Below are positions 12,471 through 21,428 of a DNA stretch of 64,000 bases, piece by piece. Every line of letters starts with the position of its first letter. Position 1 is the stretch's first letter. Source of the DNA: Sclerurus mexicanus (Eukaryota > Chordata > Aves > Passeriformes > Furnariidae); assembly GCA_013396755.1 (NCBI GenBank), contig VWZF01006750.1:1072339-1136338 (forward strand), in the 5' to 3' direction. The notes below the pieces were generated by a model. That model searched no databases and was not told the origin of the DNA. It saw nothing but the letters and a program-made list of their open reading frames with translations. A program made the position numbers and the translations under genes.

Positions 12471-14021
12471 CCCTAGGAGAGCAAAACTAATTGTTTTATT
12501 TTTTCTTCTGTAGAATAAGTAATGTTTTTCCATATTATATTTTAAAGCTATTATTTGCTTTGGGTATTTTGCACTAATGTAAGCCTTTATTAAACTATGC
12601 AGTTCTATGATTTTGTTTAGCATTAGATCAGACTCACTACTTCTAAACTTTGGTATGAAGTACTTTTGTAGTTGATCTCTGTAGTCTTTCAGTGTGCCAG
12701 AATGCACAATAAAATAGACTTCTATCAGATTCTCTCAGACTACTGTTTTAGAAGCTGTATGTCCAATGACTCTCCATATAATTGTAAATGCAAAATTAAA
12801 ATAATTGAAAAAAGGAAAAACCAGAAATGAGTAGCTGTAGTTATGCTGAAAAAACATGTTTACTTAGATTAAATTTTTTTTAAAAATAATTTCCTGAAAC
12901 AATAGTGGAAGAAAGAAGCATATGGGAATAGGGAAGAGGGGAACTCTGACAAAATAAGGTATCACAGAGCTGGATGGTGTCCAGATGCTTTTGTGATGAA
13001 GCCCTACAAAGGATACCTTTGCTCATCTTGTTCAGAGTAGCTCCAAACCAAGTAATGATCTGATCTGATGGATTTAGCTCTCCTTCTCTTGTTATCCTTT
13101 TGACAGGGACTCAAGGGGTGATACCATTTCTGAAAACAGGTCCTCAACATCCAGTTTTCCAAAGCCAAGGTGCAAATTTCCTTCCACAGGAAGGCAGCAC
13201 CACAGACATATGGTATTGACCAAAATTTCTGCCATCATTTGCATTACTTTCGAAACTCTTTGGAATTAAGAAAGAATATTTTACAATAAGCCACAGTCAC
13301 CTCTCTCCTTATCCTGGTCTCCCTTTACAGTGGGATGCATATTACAAGGTCAGCCCACTGTTTCAGTCCCATCAAATGTTACCAGAGGAACAATTATTTA
13401 GTTTCTACTTAGGAAAACAAGGAGTTTTGCCTTATGGACAGCTTTTATCCAAAGTTGCTTGGATTTGAATAGCTGCTCGTATGGATTTCTGAAAGCTTCT
13501 TCATTGCTAAGAAGCTGCTAAGAAAGTATTCTCTGGACATACTCATTTTGTTTCAGCTCTGCCTGAAGGCTATGCAGCTTTAAAACACTTTCCAGAAAAC
13601 AGAGTGAAGGTTGTACTTATATAAGACCCATACAGCTATACTAAAACTACATAGTCACAGCTGACATAAAAATCCAGTGGATTCACTCCTATGAAACCTT
13701 TATGGCAACTCCTTTGTCCTGGATCTCTGCAGAAACATCCAGCTCAAACCTCGTGTACTATTGCTTAAGAATTTAAGGAAAAAAACTCTAAAAAATCCTT
13801 TGTCAGAGGTTTTCAAGGAAGAATATGAAGCATCATAATGTACTCCACTGCAAAACAAGGGCTCCTCTATATTCTTCCTTCCTCAACAATCACTGCAGTC
13901 CTTAAACAAAAGATTATAGTAAAATGCGGTATTTCATGGTGCTGTTCCCCACAGCCACAAGAGGGGGTTTGAAGAACACGATCTGCTTCCCGCTTCCAGC
14001 CTGAGATTTCCCTTTAGCACA
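12471..14021. other. Non-coding stretch
   Basis: No gene or repeat recognised. It leads directly into the left inverted repeat of the transposon relic. Confidence 0.55.
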
Positions 14022-14160
14022 TGGTATGTCAGGAGTATCATGAAACCAGTGATTTTCTGAAATGACTGAAATTTTCAGTCATTTTGCAAAATGACTCCTT
14101 CAGTCACTCATTTGATAAAATGACTAAAAGTTTCATGCGTTCTAAGCAATGACTGACACG
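14022..14160 (+). repeat. Left inverted repeat of the transposon relic
   Basis: Positions 14040-14100 align without gaps to the reverse complement of the right repeat (about 16025-16085), with about 48 of 61 identical bases by eye. After a 2-base gap the similarity continues through a shared AAGTTTCA block near 14128-14135. The repeat is built from alternating AAATGACT and AGTCATTT words and contains a perfect 19-base palindrome, TGACTGAAATTTTCAGTCA, at 14062-14080. The outermost 20 bases align only with an indel. Confidence 0.75.
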
Positions 14161-14309
14161 CTGCATATTCCACTAGATTATTTGACTGTTTGTTTCACCC
14201 AGTAACAGGCATATTGTGAAAAGGGATGTTAGTGGATAAGGATCTTTTGCTTGTTCTGCAGTGGCTGCTGGAGTTGACTCTGGATTTTGAAAGTAGCTTC
14301 AGAAAAGAA

Positions 14310-15540
14310 CTTTAAAAAATTATGAAAAGTGCTCAAAGTGCTTGATACTAAGGGAAGGATACAGTGCAGCTATTACTGAGATCAAAAAGGCAAGACAAGA
14401 TCCCAAACTCAAGACTTGAACACTACCTGCTTGTAGAGTAAGTTTTAGAGAATAGTACCTTCCCCCCTCCTTCTTTTCTTTTTCTTTTTTTTTTCTTTTT
14501 TCTTTTCTTTCTTCTTTCTGCTCTCACCATTGTTTCTCTCTTCTTTGATTATGGAATTGCTACTTAGTTCTTTTATATTTCCTCTACTGCTCATAGGTGT
14601 GAAATTCTATGGTGTGGTGACAAGAAGAAACTAATAGAAAACATTGGACTAGGGAAGCACCTCCTATATACTGTGTGAACGTTGAGGACAAGTACGATAT
14701 TGTCAGAAAAGCAAGTATTACTATGTATTCTTGTTATAAAACCTTTATCATCTATATATGCAAACATCACAAGACAGGCTGCTGAGCTCTTCAGATTTTT
14801 CAGTTTTGTGTGCCAAAATCCTTGACTAATGGTCTTGTTATGAAAGTGACCATAAGCAATGAATACTCATCATGAGGACAAGTTGACTTTATTGGCCTGC
14901 AAGTTTGATCTTAAGACAATTTCAAGGGTAAAATGGTGTATCAAGACTACCTTCTCAGATTTTGTGTGTTTTCTGAGCCCTTATCTTGGAGAGAACACCA
15001 GAAGCTGCTTTCAAGTTTTAAATATTTTTCTCCTACTCAGTATCTGTGTTGTGTTGCAGAGTGACAAAAGAACTGAAATTGCTGCTGAGATCATCCTAAA
15101 ACTGAAGATTCTGTGGCCTCAACTTAGCCTGGCGCATAGAAAAGCAAGATACCCACAAATCCAGGCACATCCCAAAGGAGAGATTAAGCAAATGCTCCTA
15201 GCATGGATGGCAGGCAATAATTCATGGAGCTGGACTGTGAGGTCTTGCTTTGTCCAGTTCTTGAAAGCAGCACTCATCAATCTGGAATAATCTGCACACT
15301 CTATGCATCTTGATTCAGTGTCAATCCCTGATGTGGGCATAGCTCAACCTCTCTACTATCAGGGATCATCAACCACCTCCAGAGTCAGCACAATCTGCAA
15401 TCAGTGTTCAGCGCTTGTTCTGATGACTCTGGTGCATCCATGTACTCAGCAGACACACTTCTCCTCACATATGATGCAGTGGTAGGCAGTGAAATGGGAG
15501 AAGCACCACTAAACAAAAGGTTAGACCTGTTCCTGTAGCT
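14310..15540 (+). pseudogene. Broken DDE integrase/transposase, KRBA2/ZBED9-like
   Basis: Family motifs appear in order but in different frames. A basic N-terminal stretch with EIKKAR is near 14380. VNVEDKYDIVRKA starts at 14675, where the zinc-binding His/Cys region should begin (its histidines are lost). YANITRQAAELF is at 14757, then LTNGLVMKVTISNEYSS at 14822, a stop, and GQVDFI. KMVYQDYLLRFCVF follows two more stops. A frameshift leads to LNIFLL and LQSD at 15054. Next come LKILWPQL, PQIQ, GEIKQMLLAWM and WSWTVRSCFVQFLKAALIN. After a further frameshift at about 15280 come SGIICTLYAS and STSLLSGIINHLQS. The first catalytic Asp is at 14885-14887 and the second at 15063-15065. That spacing of about 59 residues fits the family. 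The catalytic Glu region is shortened and the Glu is missing. A CT tract interrupts the N-terminal part. Not functional. Confidence 0.82.
14461..14520. repeat. Polypyrimidine CT-rich tract
   Basis: A run of C and T only, or nearly so, mostly T with interspersed C, inside the transposon relic. It lies between the N-terminal remnants and the zinc-binding region of the integrase, so it is probably a later expansion. Confidence 0.9.
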
Positions 15541-15974
15541 CAAGCTCTGTCAGAAAGGATTCATCCAGGTCCATCGAATACTTCACCAACAAATACTCAT
15601 GAGCTAACTGGTGCTTCACTTTTAAGGGACCTAAAAATCCTGCCCCATGTGCTGCCCCCTGTCCTTGTCAGCTGTCCTGGCCAGCAGGAAGGAGCCTGGG
15701 CAGTACCAGCTTTGCAGGCAGGGCTCTCAGTAAAGCATCATTTTCAGGTGGATGAAAACACTGAAAAGTGAGACAGAGATAATACTAATCTCGCAGTTAC
15801 CTTAGTTATGAAGATGTTTGGTTCTGGCAGGTGGTGTATGCGGCTGGAAGATTTCAGAAGTAAATATAGGCTTTAGAAGAAAATAAATGATAAAAATAAT
15901 CTCGTGTGTTTTTAAGTTAATTCAAGTAATAGGATATCAGACATTTTACATGGTGCCTCCCCACTAGTTTCCCA

Positions 15975-16112
15975 GACTTCACTAAAGGTGTGAAACTTTG
16001 TTTTATTCCGTGGAATGACTGTATGAAGCAGCCATTTTGTGAAATGGCTGAAAATGTAAATAATTTCCCGAAATGACTGGTTTCAAAACATGACCGTAAC
16101 ATATACAACTCT
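15975..16112 (-). repeat. Right inverted repeat of the transposon relic
   Basis: The reverse complement of this segment reads TGAAACCAGTCATTT, then ATTTTCAGCCATTTCACAAA, then ATGGCTGCTTC. It matches the left repeat at about 79% over 61 gap-free bases. The shared order of blocks (GAAACCAGT, ATTTTCAG, CAAAATG, CTTC, AGTCA, AAGTTTCA) rules out a simple low-complexity match. The inner boundary is approximate. Confidence 0.75.
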
Positions 16113-17225
16113 GGAGTCACACATTACATTTTCAGTAACATACACTTCCCAGAAAGGCATATGGAATAGAAATATTACCCATAGCTTCATTTTATGCTGC
16201 GCTGAGAGAGGAGAAGAGGAAAGGAAAAGAGTCATGTGTTTTAAAACCCATTAAGACATTTTGTGCTGTACTGAATGAAAATTGTTCTCTAATGATACAA
16301 TATAACATATCCTAAATTGGATTATAATATACATCCTGCTTTGTAGCATATAGTTAACTATAAGTTGCCTTTCTGGAAGGCACCGTGTGATTTTACTGCA
16401 GTTACATAGTTTGGAATAAAATAAATAATCATCCAAGTTGGGAGAGTTTCTTCATGCAGTCCCGTGTCTTTTGAAAGAATAGCTTCAATGCATCTTTTCT
16501 GCTGTGCGCTCCATCATAGGAGCGTAACTAACAGTTCCTTCATCTCTATTGTTCCCCCCCACACTCCCACCTTGTAGTTTTCTTGAAGTGTCTCATGGGT
16601 CAGATGTGAATCTCATAGCTGCAGCCTATTCAGCCTTTCCATTAACATCCCTGTTCAGTGCCATTTACCTTCCACCTGCATATTTTTAGTTCTTTTGCTT
16701 TTGTATTAAATAACTATTTTGCAATTAAGAATATTGGTAGCTCTTAGCCCCACTTTTTTTTTTGTTTTGTTTTGTTTTTTCTTGTGCCTTTTTAGAAAAC
16801 TGAATTGATATCTTTTTAACTTCCAGGTTAGAGCAGCAGGGCACAGGAGTGCAGTTCATCAAGGCCATTGTACTGATGCTGATGCCTAAGTTGCCTAACA
16901 TGGGATACCACGGAGTTGCAAAGGTTCATTATTTCATTGGTATTTGACACATGACCTTGAAAAATGTAAATGTTATATCTCTGACAATTTGAAAGTTTGC
17001 CTTATTATTTAATATGCACAGTCCCCTTTCTTGTCCTCTTTTCCTTTTTATTTTTACCATATTTTTTTTTATCCCAAAGGAAAAAAAAATCAAATACAAA
17101 TTACCTGAATTTAATTACAACTGAAAGATGATATTCTAAAATCTTATGTTATGGAAATCTTATAAGTCAAGAGAAGACACCTGTGGAAAAAATACTCAAG
17201 TTCTGTTAGGGATAAAACAAACAGA
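16113..17225. other. Non-coding stretch
   Basis: No gene recognised. It contains T-rich runs at 16755-16781 and 17061-17070 and a weak exon-like open segment at 16828-16944 (recorded under rejected items). Confidence 0.5.
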
Positions 17226-17335
17226 ATTGCCCCCCCCCCAAANACAAACGGATCTCCGCCCCCCCCAAAAAAAAAAAAAAAACAAACAAAAAACCCACCA
17301 ACCTCCCCCCTCACAAACCACACAAAAAATACTCC
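17226..17335. repeat. C- and A-homopolymer tract with an ambiguous base
   Basis: Ten C residues at 17230-17239, an N at 17243, eight C residues at 17259-17266 and sixteen A residues at 17267-17282, followed by AAC-rich and C-rich sequence. The N is the only ambiguous base in the window and marks a position the assembly could not resolve. The minus strand carries the long G runs. Confidence 0.9.
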
Positions 17336-19608
17336 CACAGTGAACTAGAATTTTCAAAACTGCCTGAGGATGTTGAACACCTTAATTCTGGTCAGTCCAC
17401 CTGGAAACGTTCTCAAAGGGTGTGATCCAGAGTTATTGTAGATTTCCATCACTCCGTACACAGATCCCTTGCAGATGTCTGTCTGGAAAGCACTAAAAAT
17501 GTAATACCCAAAATAATTAGTCACTTCTGAAATTTTTGGCCTTAGGCAAATGCTTCAGAAACAACACTCCTGTCTCCATCAATATTTGCTGAGCGGATCT
17601 TTGTTCAGAAGGGTGTTAGTGGGAAGCAAACATGGTATGTGGCTTTGCATGTGTATCTGAATTAAAGTGTTTGGTGGCCTTTTGAAGCTCTTTAGGAGTC
17701 ATTGTATGAGAAAGCAGTTGCAGTGATAACAGCTACCAGGCAATAGGAGCAATAAACAGATTGTGAGCCACCCATTGGCTGCAGGATGCTTCCATGAACC
17801 ATTTGCAGATTAATGTTTATTGACAAGTAAATCTGCAAAGCTTTGAGTCTTTCAGTGAATTATTTTCAAACAAAAGAAGCAGCTAAATATGTCCAACTAT
17901 TTGGAAGAAATTTAACACTTAGTTGCTTAGTTGAGCATAAATTTCGAGTATGAGAATGTATGACTGGCTTACAATGATTTCATTCTGAATTTGCTATCTT
18001 TCTGAGGATCTGTTGAGAAAACATAATATTTTGCTTAGTTCATCTGAGAGGTAGGTAAGTCAGCTTATTCAAAAAACTGTGGGAAAAATAGTTGTAGCTG
18101 AAAAACCATTTTGTATATTCAAGATGATGAGCCATAAAATACCTTTAAATGTCATAAAACACAAAATACTTTCAAAAAAGCATACAGCCTGCGAACCCTG
18201 AGTTGGTTCCTTTTCCAGACAGAAGAATGAGCAATGAGATACAGAAAAAATAATAATTCACAGACTTTTTTCATGAAGGCTTGTCCATTTTGTAAAGTGG
18301 GCATTAGAAGTAGCAGAAATACTTAGTTCCTCACTCCTTGTAGTACATGAACTGTGCCATGAAGGAGCTGTAGCTCTGGCTGTCTACCTTACTGATTTCC
18401 TGTTACCATGCTCTCCTGTCACCTGTGAATCTCCTTTTCCAGGCTGAATTGGACGGATGTCACACTAGTTAATACACACATTCTGGGCCTTTCTCTTTTT
18501 TACAGGTATTTAGGATCTTAACACTGTAACTCTTGCTACTGCATTACATGCATCCTTGGAAAATACTTCAATTCATTTCAACAGATGGCCATAAAAGGCT
18601 TCATGTAGAGAACATGCCAGATTCAGGATAAATTTTAAAGAATGGTAGCCAAAAGTAAAGTGATTATTGTTGACTGAGTCCAAGCAATCTAGACATCTTA
18701 CACATGACCTTGTCCTAAGGAACTAAATGGAATAGGGCTAAGGAACTGTGTGTGTGCATGTCATTGGCGAACTTAATTCTGCCAAACTCTTAATTTTTGA
18801 ATGGACTGTGAGAGGGTAGCGAGCAATCCTTTAATTTCATTAGCTAGGCACTTTGAACACTGGATAAAATTGGTTTATTTCTTGCTTATATTTCAACTGT
18901 TTTTATGTTCAGATACCTGGATATTTTCCTCTGTGATAGCAATGCATTTCTCATTATTATTTGCTATTTCACGCTGGTCATTACTTCGCTTGGGCGAAGT
19001 ACAATTTGCATCTACTATAGACTGGTTTCACCTGGAGCTTGTGACATATTCATGGGGTGGCGAGGAAATTCTTAAACTCAGGTTGCTTATCTGAAGTGAT
19101 CACTAATGCCATTTGTTACTGAGGTTTTGTTTTGAAGTGGTTTTGTTTGTTTGTTTGTGGTTTTTTTTAGATTTTTTGGTTTTTTTCAAAAGCCCTTAAC
19201 AATTACAGTAGTGTGGAACTAAATGTATATAATTTGCACTTATTATTTATAACACAGACCATAAGCCAAATGTTGCAATTTTTTGTTGTTGCTGTAGAAA
19301 CACCTACCTAAGCATAGGAAATATCCTGAAGACATTACTGAAATCGAGTCAGAAAATAGTGTTTTGTTCTCTGGGAAATTCTGTTTTAACAGGAGAAAAA
19401 TATCTTGGTCAGAAGGTTTGTATTTGTGTAATAGAATTAACATCTCATAGAGAAAATATGAGTTTCCCCTCCCTTCGTCCCCCTGAGAAAAAACCCCAAA
19501 ACTTAAAAATTTGACACTTCCTATAATATATTTATTCAGTGGTTCTCAGATTTGTGAGGATTCTTTAAAAACTGTGATCACCATATGAAATAGTACATGT
19601 CTTTTCAT
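17336..19608. other. Non-coding stretch
   Basis: No gene or known repeat recognised. Open frames reach at most 97 codons (18801-19094 plus) and show no family I know. Confidence 0.55.
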
Positions 19609-19833
19609 GTTTTTTTTTTTGGTTGATTGGTTGGTTGGTTTGTTTTTGTTTAGCTTGTTTGTTTTGGGGTTGGTTTTTCTTTGGTTGGTTGGGTTTTTTC
19701 CCCCCTACTGGATTTTCTTGTGGTTTGTTGTTTTTTGTGGGTTTTTAGTGGGTTTTGGTAGTGAATTTTATTGTTTTGTGTTTTTGGGTTTTTTTAATTT
19801 GGTTTTGGTTTTTGGGATTTTGTGGTTTTTTTA
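19609..19833. repeat. T/G-rich low-complexity tract
   Basis: About 225 bases made almost entirely of T and G on the plus strand, with local GGTT, GGTTT and GTTT periodicities. The Phe/Gly/Trp/Leu-rich frame it encodes (19607-19834) is a composition artefact. Confidence 0.93.
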
Positions 19834-21028
19834 ATAAGGATTCCTTGATTTTGTGTTTCAGACTTCCTTTATTTCACTCTGTATCTACCTTTTACAAGCA
19901 TTATTACAACAACTCTGTCTCAGTGACTCACAGATCTATGTCTGTTCTCCATGTCTCGGTTATCCCTCTTTTGTTAGTGTCTTCCCGAAGTTTTTACTCC
20001 TGCTCACACTCACACAGATACATCCCTTCCTATTCGTGTCACTGTGGAAAATATCAAAGTTCTTTCCACTTTGTAGGTTTGGTTTTGCGCTGAGCCTGTC
20101 TACAGATTCATCTAGTGCAACTCTATAGGCATATTATAAAGGTCACTTCAGTGGAACATCTTCAAGCTAAATCTTTCCTTGTCCATTGCAAATGGGTACA
20201 GTCTGTACTCTTGTTCAGACCATTATATGGTAATTACTGCAAAATATTTTCCCTTCAGTACTGGCAGCTGCCAGCTTGGCCCTCCCATGTCCTTTTAAAG
20301 TCCTGCTGCAAAGGTAAGGAAGAATACCTCAAGGTGTAGGGGGAACACTCACACACACATACCTTTGCAGATAAGTAGTATGTTTTCTGAAAATTCACTT
20401 AAAGAAAAAAACAAAAGCCCTCAACCACAATGGAGACCCCGCTGTTTCTGGAACATAATGCTTTGCTGTGGTTAAACATGTCAGGTACAGTCAGCTGAGA
20501 AGCTGATTTCCGTGGGGCACATGGAGATAGCACATGTTCATTCTGATTGTGCCTGTCCGGACTGGGGAAATGAAGCCCTAAAATGCCCTTGTACAACTTG
20601 TGGGAATCAGCACACAGGTGCTGGAGGGCTTAGTGAGGAGCACAGCCCTCTTACGCTGCCTCCATGGCACAGGCAATGACTGTACACTTTAAATGCCTTT
20701 TAGGCATTTATATTTTCAAGCCTTGGATTATGATTTATTAAATTTGCATGTGAGACAAAGTAAAGAACAATACAAAAACGCTAAGGAGTAGAGGAGGGCT
20801 GTTGCCTGCCAAGACTGTTTTCATAAAAGCTGCCTCCATTCTTGCTTATAGAGTAAAATAGTCCTTGTGGCTTCTGCACTATGGATGTGTTCAGGCTGAG
20901 GTCATAAAGCACGTGTAATACCCTGGGCCTTCTTCTCAGTACTGAGGTTTGTAATCTTGCTCTTTAGGTACAGCTGATGTTAAACCAAGCATGATTGTTA
21001 AAAACAAGTGTCTGTCCTCCACCTAAAC
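19834..21028. other. Non-coding stretch
   Basis: No gene recognised. The frames at 19755-20339 extend out of the T/G tract and carry no recognisable domain. A perfect 9-bp hairpin lies at 20690-20710. Confidence 0.55.
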
Positions 21029-21218
21029 CCACTGTTAGAAATAGAGTTGGGGTTTTGCTGAAGCCAGAGGAATTGCATGGGTAAAGAGGAGAAGAGGGAG
21101 GAGGGGACAGCTGAGTTTTTGGCAGCTGGGACTTGGGGTGGTTTTTCACACCTTTTGGGTGGGGTGGGGTCTTGGGCAGGTAGGTGGATCAGGCCAGGCT
21201 GTGAGCTTCCTAGTACTA

Positions 21219-21227
21219 GCCAATAGG
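21219..21227 (+). promoter_or_regulatory. CCAAT box of the LTR
   Basis: GCCAATAGG, about 50 bases upstream of the TATA box, is the usual place for a CCAAT element in an LTR U3 region. Confidence 0.7.
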
Positions 21228-21270
21228 AACAGAAGCAGGGACCCTACCCCCTGCCACCGGCCAGGGCAGG

Positions 21271-21280
21271 GTATAAAAAG
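21271..21280 (+). promoter_or_regulatory. TATA box of the LTR
   Basis: GTATAAAAAG is a near-consensus TATA box preceded by a G/C-rich stretch. Initiation would be expected near 21300. Whether it is still active cannot be told from the sequence. Confidence 0.78.
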
Positions 21281-21349
21281 CTCTGTTTCTTGCTGGCCTG
21301 TGTCTGTCTCCTATGCTAGAGGAACACACCAATTCAGCTGAATTTGTTA

Positions 21350-21355
21350 AATAAA
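21350..21355 (+). terminator. Polyadenylation signal of the LTR
   Basis: AATAAA lies about 78 bases downstream of the TATA box and is followed by a T/G-rich stretch (GGTTTAGTTTTGCTTTG), as expected for the R/U5 part of an LTR. Confidence 0.78.
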
Positions 21356-21428
21356 AGGTTTAGTTTTGCTTTGAAGACTTTGTCCCCTTCTGAATTTTAT
21401 TGGTAAGTGTGAGCATTTCTCACACCAC

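Larger units (their letters stand above)
14022..16112 (+). mobile_element. Decayed DNA transposon with KRBA2/ZBED9-like integrase
   Basis: About 2.1 kb, bounded by two diverged inverted repeats (14022-14160 and about 15975-16112) and enclosing a broken DDE-integrase gene on the plus strand (about 14310-15540). The coding part matches the integrase found in the KRBA2 and ZBED9/SCAND3 host genes and in related eukaryotic cut-and-paste elements. I believe these correspond to the IS3EU group, with Ginger as the alternative. The protein family comes from motif matches across most of its length. The transposon status comes from the flanking inverted repeats. Exact termini and the target duplication could not be fixed because the outer ends are too diverged. 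The many stops and frameshifts make this an ancient, inactive copy. A retroposed or degenerate host KRBA2-like gene is the main alternative, but it would not explain the inverted repeats. Confidence 0.75.
21033..21424 (+). mobile_element. Solo LTR of an endogenous retrovirus
   Basis: The 392-bp segment starts TGTTAGAAAT and ends with the inverse complement of TGTGAGAAAT, so the terminal inverted repeats match at 9 of 10 positions and give TG...CA ends. It is flanked by a 4-bp direct repeat CCAC at 21029-21032 and 21425-21428. Inside, in the right order, are a CCAAT box, a TATA box and an AATAAA signal. These give a U3 of about 265 bp, a short R and a U5 of roughly 50 bp. Because the target duplication directly abuts both ends, this is a solo LTR left by recombination, with no internal retroviral genes. 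A 4-bp duplication suits class I (gamma-like) elements. The family name was not determined. Confidence 0.88.

Noticed and set aside
14859..15290. 143-codon ATG frame read as a standalone gene
   Set aside because: Its C-terminal two thirds match only part of an integrase whose other parts lie in other frames upstream and downstream. It is a fragment of a pseudogene, and the ATG is accidental.
16828..16944. Open segment after a TTCCAG acceptor (LEQQGTGVQFIKAIVLM...)
   Set aside because: The putative donor (AAGGTTCAT) is weak, no family is recognised, and the length is easily reached by chance.
19607..19834. Hydrophobic Phe/Gly/Trp/Leu-rich frame that could look like a membrane protein
   Set aside because: It is the translation of a T/G low-complexity tract.
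21271..21280. TATA box with upstream CCAAT taken as a host gene promoter
   Set aside because: Inverted terminal repeats and the CCAC target duplication show that it belongs to a solo LTR.
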